A stretch of DNA of 64,000 nt from Adiantum capillus-veneris (GCA_014529385.2 CM043966.1:87696087-87760086); one strand, 5' to 3'; positions 23,191 to 33,658 are shown, counted from the stretch's first letter. Program-made: numbers and translations. Notes: generated from the sequence alone by a model not told the origin.

Positions 23191-23853
23191 CCTGGCACGC
23201 ACGGTGGATTGCGCGAACCCACACTTAGCCCCTCCGGTTGGAAGGTTCCGGTTGTTGATCTTCGACCTATTCTGGTGAACAGGAAATATCAATGTAGCCA
23301 AAGCCCCTGAAATTTGAAGTATGTGCCCGATAGACTTCATCCAACAGATGTGGATCTATCTCAATATGTTTCGGCCAAGGAGCCCGAGGAATAAACTGCG
23401 TTGGCAAAGAAATAGATTGCGGTGCCTGTGGCAAAGGAGCAAGAGGCGTATGTAAAGGATAATAGCGAGAAAGATATCTATTAAGAGCAGACCAAAATGG
23501 AGGGCAAGGTGGTAGACTGAGAGAGAAATAATGAGCCAAGGTCTCCACCCATTTGGTAGCGTAATCCGTGGCTGTCAAAATATACTTATTACCTGTGTGA
23601 GCTGCCACTGGTTTAAAAGGTCCAACAAAATCCAAACCCCACTTTTGAAAAGGCTCCAAGGGCAAAACCGGCTGAAAAGGCATTCTCGACCGTTTGGTAG
23701 GCTGCCCAACCGCTGACACACATCACACTGTTGCACATAATTTCTTGCATCCTGAAACAATGTGGGCCACCATAATCCTAATTGGAGAACCTTTCGAGCT
23801 GTGATTAATGCTGCAAAGTGACCTCCCGCAATACCAGTATGGACTTCCTCCAA
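23191..23853 (-). pseudogene. integrase of element G, lacking its catalytic centre
   Basis: The HHCC finger is readable (EEVHTGIAGGHFAALITARK ... CDVCQR, about 23853-23700), then WGLDFVGPF with the first catalytic Asp and [10 protein letters not shown] (about 23560). Immediately after this the sequence turns into Pro/Leu-rich, non-integrase reading ([14 protein letters not shown]) and ends near 23267 without the second Asp and the Glu. A deletion or recombination has removed the core, so G cannot integrate by itself. Confidence 0.8.
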
Positions 23854-24640
23854 TACTGCTTCCTACTCCTATGGTAGCACACATCTGAGTAATACATCTG
23901 CCACCGTACGATAATAGAGCTTTCCCATAATAATCTCAAAATTCCTGCTTCTAATAGCCCTACGTTTCCTCTGATGGCTCGACAAGAAGGAAGGCATTTT
24001 GCCGCTGTCGAGAAAATGAAACATCTCCTCATACCATGTCCATGGGATGCTAGGAATGACCCTTACCTTGCAGAACTGCTATATCCTTTGCAACTACTCC
24101 TGTTAGAAACATAGACGCATCCGAAAATTCATCAGCTACACCCGTCGACGGCTCACCGGAATCTAACCTGGATAGGTAGTCAGCCACTGCATGCTGAGCC
24201 CCTAGCCGATGTATGACCTCAAAGTCAAATTCCTGCAGCAAAAGCACCCATCTGGCCAATCTTCCCGTCAAATTCTGTTGCCTTACTAGGTATAAAAGAG
24301 CCGAATGGTCCACATGGAAGAAAAAACGTCGGCCCAACAGATAGTGCCTGAATTTCTTCACTGAATAAATCATCCCTAAACATTCCATTTCAGTTACTGA
24401 ATAATTTCTTTTTGCGGATGATAATCGTCTACTAGCATAATAGACAGGTCGGAACCATCCTTGACTCTGCTCCTGCATTAGCACACTGCCAATAGCTCGA
24501 TCCGAAGCATCCACAAACACATGAAAATTCTGACCCCAATTCGGAGCAAGCATAATCGGAGCTTTGGATAGCTGAAGTTTTAATCTCCGAAAAACCAAGT
24601 CACATTCCTGTGTCCATTCAAAATCTATAGCATGCGCTGC
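23854..24640 (-). pseudogene. RNase H of element G
   Basis: FHVFVDASDRAIGSVLMQEQ (first catalytic Asp), RNYSVTEMECLGMIYSVKKF (Glu), FFHVDHSALLYLV (Asp) and VADYLSRLDSGEPS (last Asp) are visible between 24590 and 24120. The continuation toward integrase is open only in pieces in another frame (24032-23805). Confidence 0.85.
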
Positions 24641-25558
24641 CTAAGTAATCGGGATTGCCAAATGCGCGACAAACCGTAAATGCCTCCCATGCCAACGGGC
24701 TTGACCCAGGAAAATCTGGCACTGTTTCTGGTTCCGCGGTGGAGGCGCTTCCATAATTGCGGCAATTTTATCCGGATCCACGGAAATACCATCTTCAGAA
24801 ATTATATGCCCCAATAGCCTGCCAACTGCGAACAGCAAATGCACACTTTAAAGGATTCAAACTGAATTTTACCTCTCTGCATTTCATAAAGCATAACCGT
24901 AATTGCTTCAAATGCTCCAATTGGGCTCCAAAAACACTGAGATCATCCAAAAAAATTCTCATAAAATCCGTCAAATAAGGACCAAAAATTTGGAACATAT
25001 CCCTTTGAAAAGTTGAAGGTGCATTCCGCAATCCGAACCACATCACTGTGCAGGCAAACACACCCCATGCGGTAATAAAAGTTGTTTTTGGTTGATCTCG
25101 CAATGCCATTCGGATTTGGTTATATCCACTAAATCCATCCAAAAAAGTATACATCTCATGTCCTGCTACATCATCCAAAATGGAATCCAAGAATGGAAGA
25201 GGAAAAGGATCTGGAATAGTAGCGGCATTCAACTTCCGATAATCCACACAAATTCGGATTTGCTTGTTTTTCTTTGGTACGACCACAATTGGAGAAATCC
25301 ACTCCGGATTATCAATATAAAACCCACTTCCAACAGACGATCAATTTCCATCTTAACTTGCTTTGCCACATTCGGATTCATCCTATATGAGTGCTGCTTC
25401 ACTGGCACCGCATCCGGTTTCAGATTTATCGTATGCTGATAAAACTTAGGATCCAATCCTTGCATATCCGCATATTCCCATGCGAAAACATCCTTAAACT
25501 TAGGATCCAATCCTTGCATATCCGCATATTCCATGCTGCATGAACTGGTTGTCTGCAT
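24641..25558 (-). pseudogene. reverse transcriptase of element G, frameshifted
   Basis: The minus strand reads the pre-RT segment (QHTINLKPD, MNPNVAKQVKMEIDRLLEVG), then PKKNKQIRICVDYRKLN, TFLDGFSGYNQIRMAL, FGLRNAPSTFQR and the active site FLDDLSVFG, then the thumb/connection (GHIISEDGISVDPDKIAAI). Frames change at about 25280 and 24800. A 54-bp direct duplication at the N-terminal side (25442-25533) repeats the EYADMQGLDPKF coding segment and also shifts the frame relative to the protease. Confidence 0.88.
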
Positions 25559-26070
25559 GTTCCCAACATCACCCGCACTTTTCTTCTACCCTTCTTTACG
25601 GTAAGCATATTTGCTTCCCAATTATGCTTTACCCTCGCTTGTCGTAACCAGGGTCTCCCCAAGATAATGTGATAATCCTGATTATGATCTTCAATATTCA
25701 AGACTACTAAGGAAACAGCAAAGGATAAGCCCGCCACATCCAAGACAATGCCCCGAAGTAAACCCACTGGTTGTACTCTTCTTTGATATGCCATGCGGAC
25801 TATAAAGGGTGCAGGCTCCCAATCACTGAGGCCAAAACGCTCACAAGCTGCTTGAGTAATAATGTTTACTCCCGCTCCTCCATCCAGCAGTACCTTGTCA
25901 ATGTATGTTCCATGGTATCTAACTGAAAGCTCCGGAATGCGGGTATCCTTTGTCGGCAACGGGGCTGAATCATCCTCCTCGCTTTCAACTTTCTCGATGG
26001 CAACTTCCCTCAGCTCAATGGACGTTTGTCGCAGCAATGCATGATGAAAATTCGGGACCAATTTCAGCAA
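25559..26070 (-). pseudogene. retropepsin-like protease of element G
   Basis: YIDKVLLDGGAGVNIITQAA carries the DGG catalytic-loop form; YHIILGRPWLRQARVKHNW is the conserved C-terminal end. Same minus-strand frame as gag, joined through a TGA near 26130. It ends in the duplicated segment at 25.5 kb. Confidence 0.8.
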
Positions 26071-27882
26071 TGAACCCAGAGGTACTTGTATTGGTGACGT
26101 AAGGACCTCTTTCCAAACTGAATTTCAATCCTCCTGTTCTCTAATATCATCCTTATTTCCAGCTTTTCCTTCCTTTATTTCCAGGCCCACAGTGGATGGT
26201 CCTGCTGACTTCACTGGTGGTGCGGAATGTGGCAACCAGGACATACTCTTTTTCCGCACTTCTTCCTAAGCCATCCAATCCGGAACCTTCACATCGGGTG
26301 TTGGAACCACATTTTTACCCGATCGCGTGATTAATGAAACCACTGGATCAGACTCCTCCAGTCCTTCAATCTGAACCATAGACGCACTAGGCTGTTTCCC
26401 TGCAGTGCATTCCTGTTTCTTCCGATCGTATTCCATAGCTTCAGTACACTCGGATCGCCAGTGTCCATCCCCCAAACAAAAAAGGCATGTCTTGGGGCGA
26501 TTAGGATCTCGGCCACCTCTTCCGCGACTTCGTCCTCCCTCTTGACCCCGTCCTCCTGCTTGACCTTGCACAGGCGTCTCTGATGTATGAGCATGAGTCA
26601 TCGCCACAGTAGGCTCTTGTCCCTGCCCTATCTGTGGTTGTTGCCAGGTAGAAGAGTCTCCCCGACTCCGACGACCCCGGCCATTGAAATAACATTCCAC
26701 TGTATTATGAGTATTGGTCATGCAAATCGCACACCACCTCTGATTCATTGTGCACTCCAGAGCAGCATGGCACGGATTCCAACATTGGGTACACCATAGT
26801 TTCTTCAGACTTTTAGCCACCGTAGCCGATTCCGACGATCCGGATGAAACACCTTTCCCGTGACGCTGGGATTTTTTCCGCGGTGTCTCTTCCGATTCTT
26901 TCTCTGAATCGATGTTGCCCGAGTTTGAGGAATCTGATACTACGGATTATGACTCCAAACTATCACTGCCACTGTCTTGCGACTTCCGATGAGATTTCTT
27001 CTTGTGTTTTTTCTTTGATTTCTTTGGAGATTTCGTATCCTCTAAAGCCTCTCCTGCTACTACAGCCCTAGCAATTACATTATCCAGTGGAGTAGTTACC
27101 TTATCCACTGTTGCCATAGCCGTTATGAGATCCTTGTTGAGCCCCCGTAAAAAATAATCATTTAGCACTTCGGCTGACGGCCTTTGTGTCTGATGTACCC
27201 TTTGCAAAAGCATCCGAAATTTTGCAGCGTAATCCTCCACTGGCAATGACTTCTGCCGGACCGTTCGAAGCTTTTCCAAATGTTGAGGGACTGTCTTTTC
27301 CGTTCGAAACCTTCGTAGAAAGGCTGTGGATCCGTCAACATACGTCTGAAAATGATCATCAGGATATTCGGACAACATTTTCGCAGCTTTCCCCGAGAGT
27401 GTAGATTCAAACACTGATTGTTGATGGAGAGGAATCACCACCCCAGGATGATTCAATCCATAAGTTTTATTGAATTGGCGTAAATGTGCATAAGGGTCTT
27501 CGCTCGAAAGACCTTGAAACCGACTATACTTAATCTGAGGATGAGCCATCACCCCTTGCCCAACTGTACCTCCTCCCGGAAAAAGCTGACGAGCACTAGG
27601 AGGTGGAGACAGTGGCGGAGGCACCCCCGGACTGCTTACCAAAGACGGTGGTGGAGCAACCTATGTGGGTGAGGGTGAACGTACGACAGGAGGACATGAC
27701 TGACTGCGCGGAGTACGCCTCGCTCGCCGCAACCGCCTACCACGCACCGGGCTTGGTGATGGAGATACAGATTCCTCAATCTGCGGTGAAGACAAAACAA
27801 ATTCATCCGAACCGCCTCTCCTCCGACGTCTTCCTACAATTGGAACCACAGGGTCAGGCGGACCCTGCGACCTAGTGCGCAT
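26071..27882 (-). pseudogene. gag of element G with zinc knuckles
   Basis: ATG at 27882 with a Pro/Arg-rich N-terminus, then capsid-like sequence (PYAHLRQFNKTYGLNHPGVV, AAKMLSEYPDDHFQTYVDGS, LRTVRQKSLPVEDYAAKFRM) and a nuclear-localisation-like basic Ser-rich tract (KSPKKSKKKHKKKSHRKSQ). Cys motifs follow: CTQCWNPCHAALEC and CAICMTNTHNTVEC, then CLFCLGDGHWRSEC (a proper CX2CX4HX4C) near 26470. All segments are in one frame, separated only by stop codons (27661, 26947, 26266, about 26130). Confidence 0.85.
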
Positions 27883-27905
27883 GCATATTCATCGCAGGTC
27901 GTCCA

Positions 27906-27926
27906 TCACGCATCGTGGTCGCCAAA
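27906..27926 (-). other. candidate primer-binding site of element G
   Basis: Directly inside the 5' LTR end the minus strand reads TTTGGCGACCACGATGCG. TGG followed by a tRNA 3'-end-like sequence at this distance is typical; the tRNA is not assigned. Confidence 0.5.
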
Positions 27927-28319
27927 TGTAATGGCTATTGCCCGCACAGGAGCACTAGGCATTACGAGAATGATTACCTGTAACTACATTATATGAACAT
28001 CAACATATAGAATGACGATAGAAGACAGTACACAGTACACAGGCACAAAACACCTCTTGCTTCATTCATGTGTGATCCAGACACAGAGTTACAACAGTAG
28101 ATGCCATGAATATCATAGAGATTGGTTGGGTTACATCAAAAGATAGGTATGCCCCTCCATATACAACTGCTGCTCCAGCGCAGATCGGGAACGGTGCACA
28201 CACTCTTGTCCCATGATATCCTGTGAAGAACTGCCGCCACGACCGCCGCATACCGCATGACTCCTGATCTGCAGTGTCCAGACCTCCGCAGGACCGCATG
28301 TGCGACTAATGCCGTAACA
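27927..28319 (-). repeat. 5' LTR of element G (393 bp)
   Basis: On the minus strand it begins TGTTACGGCATTAG at 28319 and ends GCCATTACA at 27927. It pairs with the 3' LTR and carries an extra CGCATGACTCC-type segment of about 35 bp near 28245-28275. Confidence 0.93.
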
Positions 28320-28358
28320 CTTTGGCGAGGAGGTTTGTGGGTGTGGAGGAGAAGGCAT
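28320..28358 (-). pseudogene. coding exon interrupted by element G (upstream part)
   Basis: From ATG at 28358 the minus strand reads MPSPPHPQTS up to the target-site duplication. An in-frame TGA lies six nt before the ATG, so this Met would be the first in the ORF unless an upstream exon is spliced in. The frame continues at 22829 on the other side of element G. Confidence 0.5.
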
Positions 28359-29091
28359 TAGTGCTCATTGCAAGGAAGACAAGATAGCCATTACTGCTCA
28401 GTGCAAGAAACATTGCAAAGAGAAGAAAGCTGAATCATTGAATCTCCCTTCAAGATGACAAGGTGCATTCAATGTAATTGAAAAGAGACATTTTCTCAAT
28501 CATCATGGCTGCTATAACGTTGTGGAACGAATCTACTTTTAAGTACACTTTTTGAACGGTTATACCAAGGGCACCTTTTCTTTTACCACATTTATTTTCT
28601 AGAGAGAGAACGCTAAAATTTATATTTTCTTAGAAAGTCGTTCAAACAAACTCCAAAATTGACGAACTCCAAAATTTTCTAATGAATTACAATTTTGTTC
28701 ATGCATTTGGAGCCTCAAAGCTAGCCATTCACTGGATATCTTACTTCGTGTCATTAGGAAAATATGGACTTTGCATGGGCCATATAGAAATCCTTAACTT
28801 TAAGGGATTAAGTTTAATATTGTGTGTGGTTAAGGGGACAAGTGCATTCATTAGTCTTTTTTTTCATAGGTTTCTCTAGAATTTTTTAGGCCCAAATAGG
28901 GGTGGAGCTAAGAAGTCATTTTTCCTTTCTATTTTTTGAGAGTGATGGAAAGAAAAAGGCGGGATGACATTAACTCTCCATAATAAAATCTTCCCTTTTC
29001 CCTTTTCCATGCCACATTATAAAAAGGGTGCATAACTAAGAGCCAAAAAGTTTTTTTTTTTTTTTAAAATCATTTGGATCCACTTTTAGCT
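28359..29091. other. no gene recognised
   Basis: AT-rich DNA with a T17 run at about 29050. No coding or repeat signal beyond that. Confidence 0.35.
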
Positions 29092-29688
29092 AGTGAAGAT
29101 CTGGCCTACCTATTCATGGATTGCCCAACTATAAAAGGCCTTGCAGGGAAAGTATGCAAGTGGGTCCAGAGAACATGGAAAATTAGCTTTTTCAAGACTG
29201 ACCTATGCCTTCGAGGTAAAATATAGGTAGTCTTGCACTCCTCGTCAGCACTCAGATCGTCAGATACTTCTTCTTTCATAATGTGTAGCAGACAAGGAAC
29301 CGTCGTGTTTTTGAAGGAAGATTTGAGGTGGCAAGCTTCGCAGAAATTATAAAAGAAAGCAAAGTGCTAATATGGGCACTCGGGCGCAAACATCACTCGG
29401 AGGATTGGTTTAGGACTACTTGTGCCTTGTTGTCAGCAGATGCAATGCCTAGGACGGGGACAAATCTTGGCCATCGGTAAACAAAAGATCTCAAAATGAC
29501 AAGAGTATGGACCTTGTGTATCAAGGATGTGGAGGCAGGGTGGTAGGGGTGGCTGCCCTGATAGCCGTTGTAATTATAATCCCTGGATGTTGTCATGGCT
29601 TAACATGAGCATGACAAAACCTTGTAATTTTTTGGGCTGCTCAATATAATCCACTCACAATTGTGAGTTTTGTTTTGAAAAAAAAAAG
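29092..29688 (+). mobile_element. LINE (non-LTR retrotransposon) 3' end with poly-A tail
   Basis: The plus strand encodes EDLAYLFMDCPTIKGLAGKV, the Cys/His-type (zf-RVT) region at the C-terminus of plant L1-like LINE ORF2 proteins (x-H-L-F-x-x-C-P pattern). It is followed in other frames by QTRNRRVFEG and IIKESKVLIWALGRKHHSEDW, ending at a TAA near 29480. A 3' UTR with CTTGTAATTTTTTGGGCTGCTC leads to an A-rich tail (29677-29688). The element is 5'-truncated and frameshifted, as most LINE copies are. Confidence 0.65.
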
Positions 29689-29689
29689 A

Positions 29690-30563
29690 AAACTTCTCTC
29701 CAAGTCTTAGATATGTGAAAAAAAAAGCATAAGAAAATGAAACTTTTAAAGTTATTTTTCTTACATATATACACTCTAAATTATTTTATATTCTCTTTTC
29801 TCCCTCAAGAATATGTCAAATTCAAATTTTGAATAATATTCCCCCAAAAGCTCCTCTTCTCTTTCCTCTTATAAATATGCTTCAAAATTAAAGGAAAACT
29901 CATTATGCGTTGCATGTAATATTTCACTCAAGAAAACAAGGGCTACTACAAACTCTAGGCAATGCACTATTTCAAACATGGTGGGGCCATTAGTGGATGG
30001 TAGCATGTATACCCTTGCTGCTTCCGTGAGCTCTTATGGCATCCGGTCACCATTATTCTTGCTTGTTATGACTTTTGAAAATTTTAAAAACCTTTCAATT
30101 TTTAAGATATTTTCAAATCCAAGCCAAAAAAGAGGAGGAAAGAAATCACTTTTTGGGTATGAAATAGGTTTTTAAGAGTAAAAGATGATAATTTGATATT
30201 TTTTGAAAGAAACAAATTTTTAGGCTTTTGGGTGTACTATTCTTTTACTTTTTAGAGGTCCAAAAATGCTTTTTGCTTACCATAAAATAGATATGTTGGG
30301 GTTTTAAAGAGAGAAAGTAGGCTTTTGAAAATCATAAAAAACTTTCAATTTTTAAAACCTTTTCAAATCTGAGCCAAAAAAAAGAAGAGGAAAGAAATCA
30401 AAATGGTCCCCCCCCCCCCCCTCCCCCCCCTCACACGGGCATGGGAGGAGATGGGATCTACGGTGGGATGATTGAGCACCGTAAATCTTGGGCAAAGTGA
30501 ACTTGGAAAAAATGTAAACTCGGGTGTTTGAGTTTACTTCACCCCCTTGGCCCTCCCATCCCA
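29690..30563. other. no gene recognised; AT-rich with a C-rich run
   Basis: A phrase around CTTTCAATTTTTAA..TTTTCAAATC..AGCCAAAAAA is present twice (30090-30140 and 30345-30395). A C-rich run is at 30405-30431. Confidence 0.35.
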
Positions 30564-30666
30564 CCTCGGAGGATGGAACCCACAACTTGTGAAGGGCGAG
30601 AGCCATGTGCTTTAACCACATCGCCAACTTGAGGGATGAGAGCCACGTGCTTTAACCACATCGCCC
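30564..30666 (-). repeat. tRNA-like (SINE-like) repeat with duplicated A-box half
   Basis: The minus strand carries GATGTGGTTAAAGCAC (A-box-like) twice, 40 bp apart, and then GGGTTCCATCCTCC, two mismatches from a canonical B box (GGTTCGANTCC). Spacing of the inner A box and the B box fits a tRNA-derived promoter. No complete cloverleaf forms, so it is not a functional tRNA gene. Confidence 0.35.
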
Positions 30667-30989
30667 ACACATACTTGTGGAATGTAGAAGCTTTCGTGGA
30701 GTTTTGAGGTGTAAAATGTATCGCGGTGGGAGAAAGTAAACACGAGTATTTTTGTAAACTCAAGTATCTGAGTTTACAAAAATACCGGAGTTTATTTTTG
30801 CGACAAAATCTAGGACACCCGCTTAGTGTCAAGGCCCTAGAGTGATGGGAGCCTTTGATCCCATCTCCCATGCTTGGTTTAGATATAGCTGAGTGCAAAG
30901 GCGGCGCGACGAGCCGGGGTGTTGGGGTGGGGGGCGCGGGTGCGGGTGCGGGGACAAATCGAAGGTTAAAGATGATCAACTTGTTGCTT

Positions 30990-31305
30990 GAATGGGAGTA
31001 AACTAGAGCATCTTAATTCACCCTAGGTAGTTCATCGAGGGATATTGATGTTGATGTTCGAGAATGCGCTCCGCATGCCGATCAGATTGTGGCTTGAACT
31101 AGGAGTAAACTAGAACGACTTAGGTCAGCCTAGGTAGTTCATTGAGAGCAAAAGTTGGCATATGACTTGGGAGTAAACTGATGTTGACGTTCGAGAATGC
31201 GCACCGCATGCCGATCAGATTGTGGCTTGAACTAGGAGTAAACTAGAGCAACTTAGGTCGGGGCCTAGGTAGTTCATTGAGAGCAAAAGTTGCATATAAG
31301 CTTAC
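30990..31305. repeat. tandem repeat, unit about 133 bp, about 2.3 copies
   Basis: GTTCGAGAATGCGC, CGCATGCCGATCAGATTGTGG, GGAGTAAACTAGA and CCTAGGTAGTTCATTGAGAG recur in order at 31051 and 31184; the last two blocks also occur at about 30990-31040. Confidence 0.88.
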
Positions 31306-31673
31306 TCTATTGTTGGTTTGTAACTAGATGCTAATTGCACATCATATTGATCCTTCAATCTACCATGTGAAACTCCTCATTCGTACAACAGTCAATACAT
31401 AGTATGAAATCAGTCTTAAAAATCAAAGACATTTGGCATGTTCTCACATAATGAAGCCCGGAGATCTGTACACAAACAAAACTGCCAGTTGAATGGCATG
31501 TTACAAATTGTATTTTGAGGTTTATGTCACAGGAACTTAAAGCTCGTTTAGGTATATGCCTCTACAGTTCTAGACAAGGATTGACTTGCTCTTAATAAAA
31601 ACTGTACAAGCCATACTAAACTATAGAGTTACGAGGCTGTTAATGTTCTAAAGTTCTACAGTAAGGAACAAGT

Positions 31674-32801
31674 TCATGAAGCTATTCTAGTAAAATCAAC
31701 TGTTGGAGAGAGATTAGCTGTAGCTCCCCCATCAAAAGCCAGCCATGAATCAATCGCACTGTGAGATGATTTTGGATTGTGCTCCTCATCGTCCATAAGG
31801 AAGCTCTCTATTGACGTCGAAGAAAGCCCCGCGACGGTGCAATGCCCACCTTCTTTTGCCATATTTGCAGATGCATATGGATGTTGTAAATCCCCTGTTG
31901 CACAATTCACATAGGAATTTGCTTTGGCTTGTACATCCAAAACACTAGAACACATTGACGCTGTCGAAGCCGAAGCCGATATAAAAGCATCGTAATTCAT
32001 CATATTGGGATAACTACTGCGCAAAAGCTTGCCCTTCCCCTGAAGATAGGAAAGATCTGGTCGCAATAATCCAGCCAACGCATGATGACCTGCTTGCAAG
32101 AAAGGATTTATCCTAGGAGCGAGAAAGGAGGATGATGTATCAAGGGTGGTTAAGTCTAATGGGCTAAGCCTTGTAGGTTGAGGCTTTAATAGGGGTACAC
32201 CACAGGTGCCCCACAACTGAGGGAGAGCTTGGGGTGCAGGGATGCCTGTGAGCTGTTGCACCATAGCTCTGAAGTTGGAGGTGTCTGCGGCGAGGACAGC
32301 AATTGGCGGTTTCTTGTTTGAGCGTGACCGCCGCTTGCTTACTTTCGATGCTCCAGCTCCAACAGATGCTTGAGAGGACAATACACTAGAGGAAGGTGCT
32401 TGTGGTGCCTTGTTGTATCCTCTCTGAGGAGCTTGCTTATGATGGGTGAGGCATCTTTCTGTGACTGGATAGCAGTTCGTGCTCACTGTAGTGCTCATTC
32501 CAATTACATTGCTAGCATTGGAGTGATTGAGAGGGCTTTCGGACGGCTCCTTGCACTCGGAATCGCTGGACAGAGGGCTTCCTACCTGCGAGAGGTTGCT
32601 CTGTGCTTGGAGATGGAGAAGGCTATAATCTGAGTATTTGCTTCTGTGTACAAAGGATGGGGAGCCTTCCAAAGAGGGCCCTGAGGAAGAGGAGGAGGAA
32701 GCGCTAGTGGAGCACAACTCGCGTGTCAGAGCTTGGGTTAAGAGGCGATCGGCCGTAGAGCTGATGAACCAGTTATCCATAGCTGGGGTAGGAGAGTGCA
32801 T
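31674..32801 (-). CDS. VQ-motif protein (probable transcriptional co-regulator), single exon, 375 aa
   Basis: Counting from the ATG at 32801, the protein carries FRAMVQQLTG at residues 177-186, the FxxxVQxLTG core that defines plant VQ proteins. It is preceded by a basic Ser-rich stretch (SKRRSRSNKKPPIAVLAADT), the layout known from land-plant VQ proteins that bind WRKY transcription factors in the nucleus. The rest is Ser/Pro/Ala/Gln-rich and low in structure, as usual for the family; 375 aa is on the long side. A second ATG at 32780 (MDNWFISSTADRLL) is an equally good start. The open frame extends further upstream but without ATG. No intron is needed, as is common for VQ genes. Stop at 31674. 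It has no retroelement neighbour within 2 kb and no lesions, so it is the most convincing intact host gene here. Confidence 0.9.
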   Translation of the reverse strand: MHSPTPAMDNWFISSTADRLLTQALTRELCSTSASSSSSSGPSLEGSPSFVHRSKYSDYSLLHLQAQSNLSQVGSPLSSDSECKEPSESPLNHSNASNVIGMSTTVSTNCYPVTERCLTHHKQAPQRGYNKAPQAPSSSVLSSQASVGAGASKVSKRRSRSNKKPPIAVLAADTSNFRAMVQQLTGIPAPQALPQLWGTCGVPLLKPQPTRLSPLDLTTLDTSSSFLAPRINPFLQAGHHALAGLLRPDLSYLQGKGKLLRSSYPNMMNYDAFISASASTASMCSSVLDVQAKANSYVNCATGDLQHPYASANMAKEGGHCTVAGLSSTSIESFLMDDEEHNPKSSHSAIDSWLAFDGGATANLSPTVDFTRIAS

Positions 32802-33658
32802 AAGCAGGGAAGCAGCAGAAGAAGGGGGAGCCAAACTGCCCACCTGCGGAGGCAAGACTGGCGAGGCAAAGAAGCAGCGAAATGGGTTGCAAAATCTACA
32901 ATTAACATACAAAATGGAGGCGTGTAGAAGGAGAATTCAGCTGGAGTTATGGCGAAGCTTCTGAGTGCGTGGCTATGGTGACGCTTTGGGTCTTTATGAG
33001 GGGGAAGGAGGGAGGAAGGAGGCCAGTCAACCGTCAAAGGAAGACAGAAGGAAGGCGACTTCTCGACGCGTTTCAACGACCAGGAAGAGAGCAAATTCAG
33101 AGCAGGTCAGCAGGATTTGGATCCAGATTCCGAATGCAGAGAGGCAGAGCCGAGTGAAATTGGAATGTTGCGACGTCAACTTTACCTACTACATCACGCA
33201 CAGACCCTCGTCATCGCGAGATTTGCACCCTGCTCACGCGTTTTCTTACAGCACCACCACATCGTCAAAGACATTTCCTATCGTTTTCTTCTCCCCCCTT
33301 TTGACGACTATGGTCTATACTTGTCCGGACAGACAGGGTGACCCACCTTAACATGTGCCTGGGAACATACACCATTCCTTAGAGGAGTTTCGCATGCAGG
33401 ATGCTACCACCACCGTGCTTCTCAACTATGCCCATTCTGGTTGGTGCTCTACCCCTGACTTGTCCACACCAAACTTTTCATCTTTTAGGGGACACTTCCA
33501 TCCTTGGAGGTGACCTTAAAGGGCCTTATAATTCCAAGGCTCTTCATCACCACAAAGAATTTACATGCCTTTGGCTCAAAACCGCTTATGTCTGATATTG
33601 TGGAAGGTGGTTCTGTAGCAGCTACCTACCTAGGTTCCTTCAAAAGGCAGGCGATGTA
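32802..33658. other. upstream region of the VQ gene; no other gene seen
   Basis: G/A-rich DNA on the plus strand (C/T-rich in the gene's sense), compatible with a pyrimidine-rich 5' UTR or promoter. I see no clear TATA box at a usual distance and no coding ORF. Confidence 0.3.

Larger units (their letters stand above)
22830..28319 (-). mobile_element. Ty3/gypsy element G, complete with two LTRs, defective
   Basis: 5' LTR 28319-27927, 3' LTR 23190-22830 on the minus strand, total 5,490 bp. LTRs begin TGTTAC and end ATTACA. Flanks GTTTG (22825-22829) and CTTTG (28320-28324) are a 5-bp target-site duplication with one mismatch. Internal order is gag, zinc knuckle, DGGAG protease, RT, RNase H, integrase. 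Composition is richer in G+C than the neighbours. Defects are in-frame stops in gag, a local duplication before RT, frameshifts in pol and an integrase lacking its catalytic centre. LTRs differ at a small percentage of positions plus a 35-bp indel, so it is younger than the other elements. Confidence 0.95.

Noticed and set aside
22915-23340. ORFs on either strand within the LTRs of element G, also seen at 28066-28358
   Set aside because: They fall in LTR sequence, are not conserved in length between the two LTRs and have no upstream coding context.
28320-28460. Plus-strand ORF with a Cys/Lys-rich product (GEEVCGCGGEG..., HCKEKKAE) across the element G empty site
   Set aside because: It is the antisense of the minus-strand exon, starts close after a stop and is short; the minus-strand reading extends much further.
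30564-30666. Functional tRNA gene
   Set aside because: A- and B-box-like sequences are present but no complete cloverleaf with acceptor stem can be drawn; the A-box half is duplicated.
30352-30979. Minus-strand Pro- and Ser-rich ORFs at 30.35-30.98 kb
   Set aside because: Produced by C/G-rich low-complexity sequence and the tRNA-like repeat; no domain or splice support.
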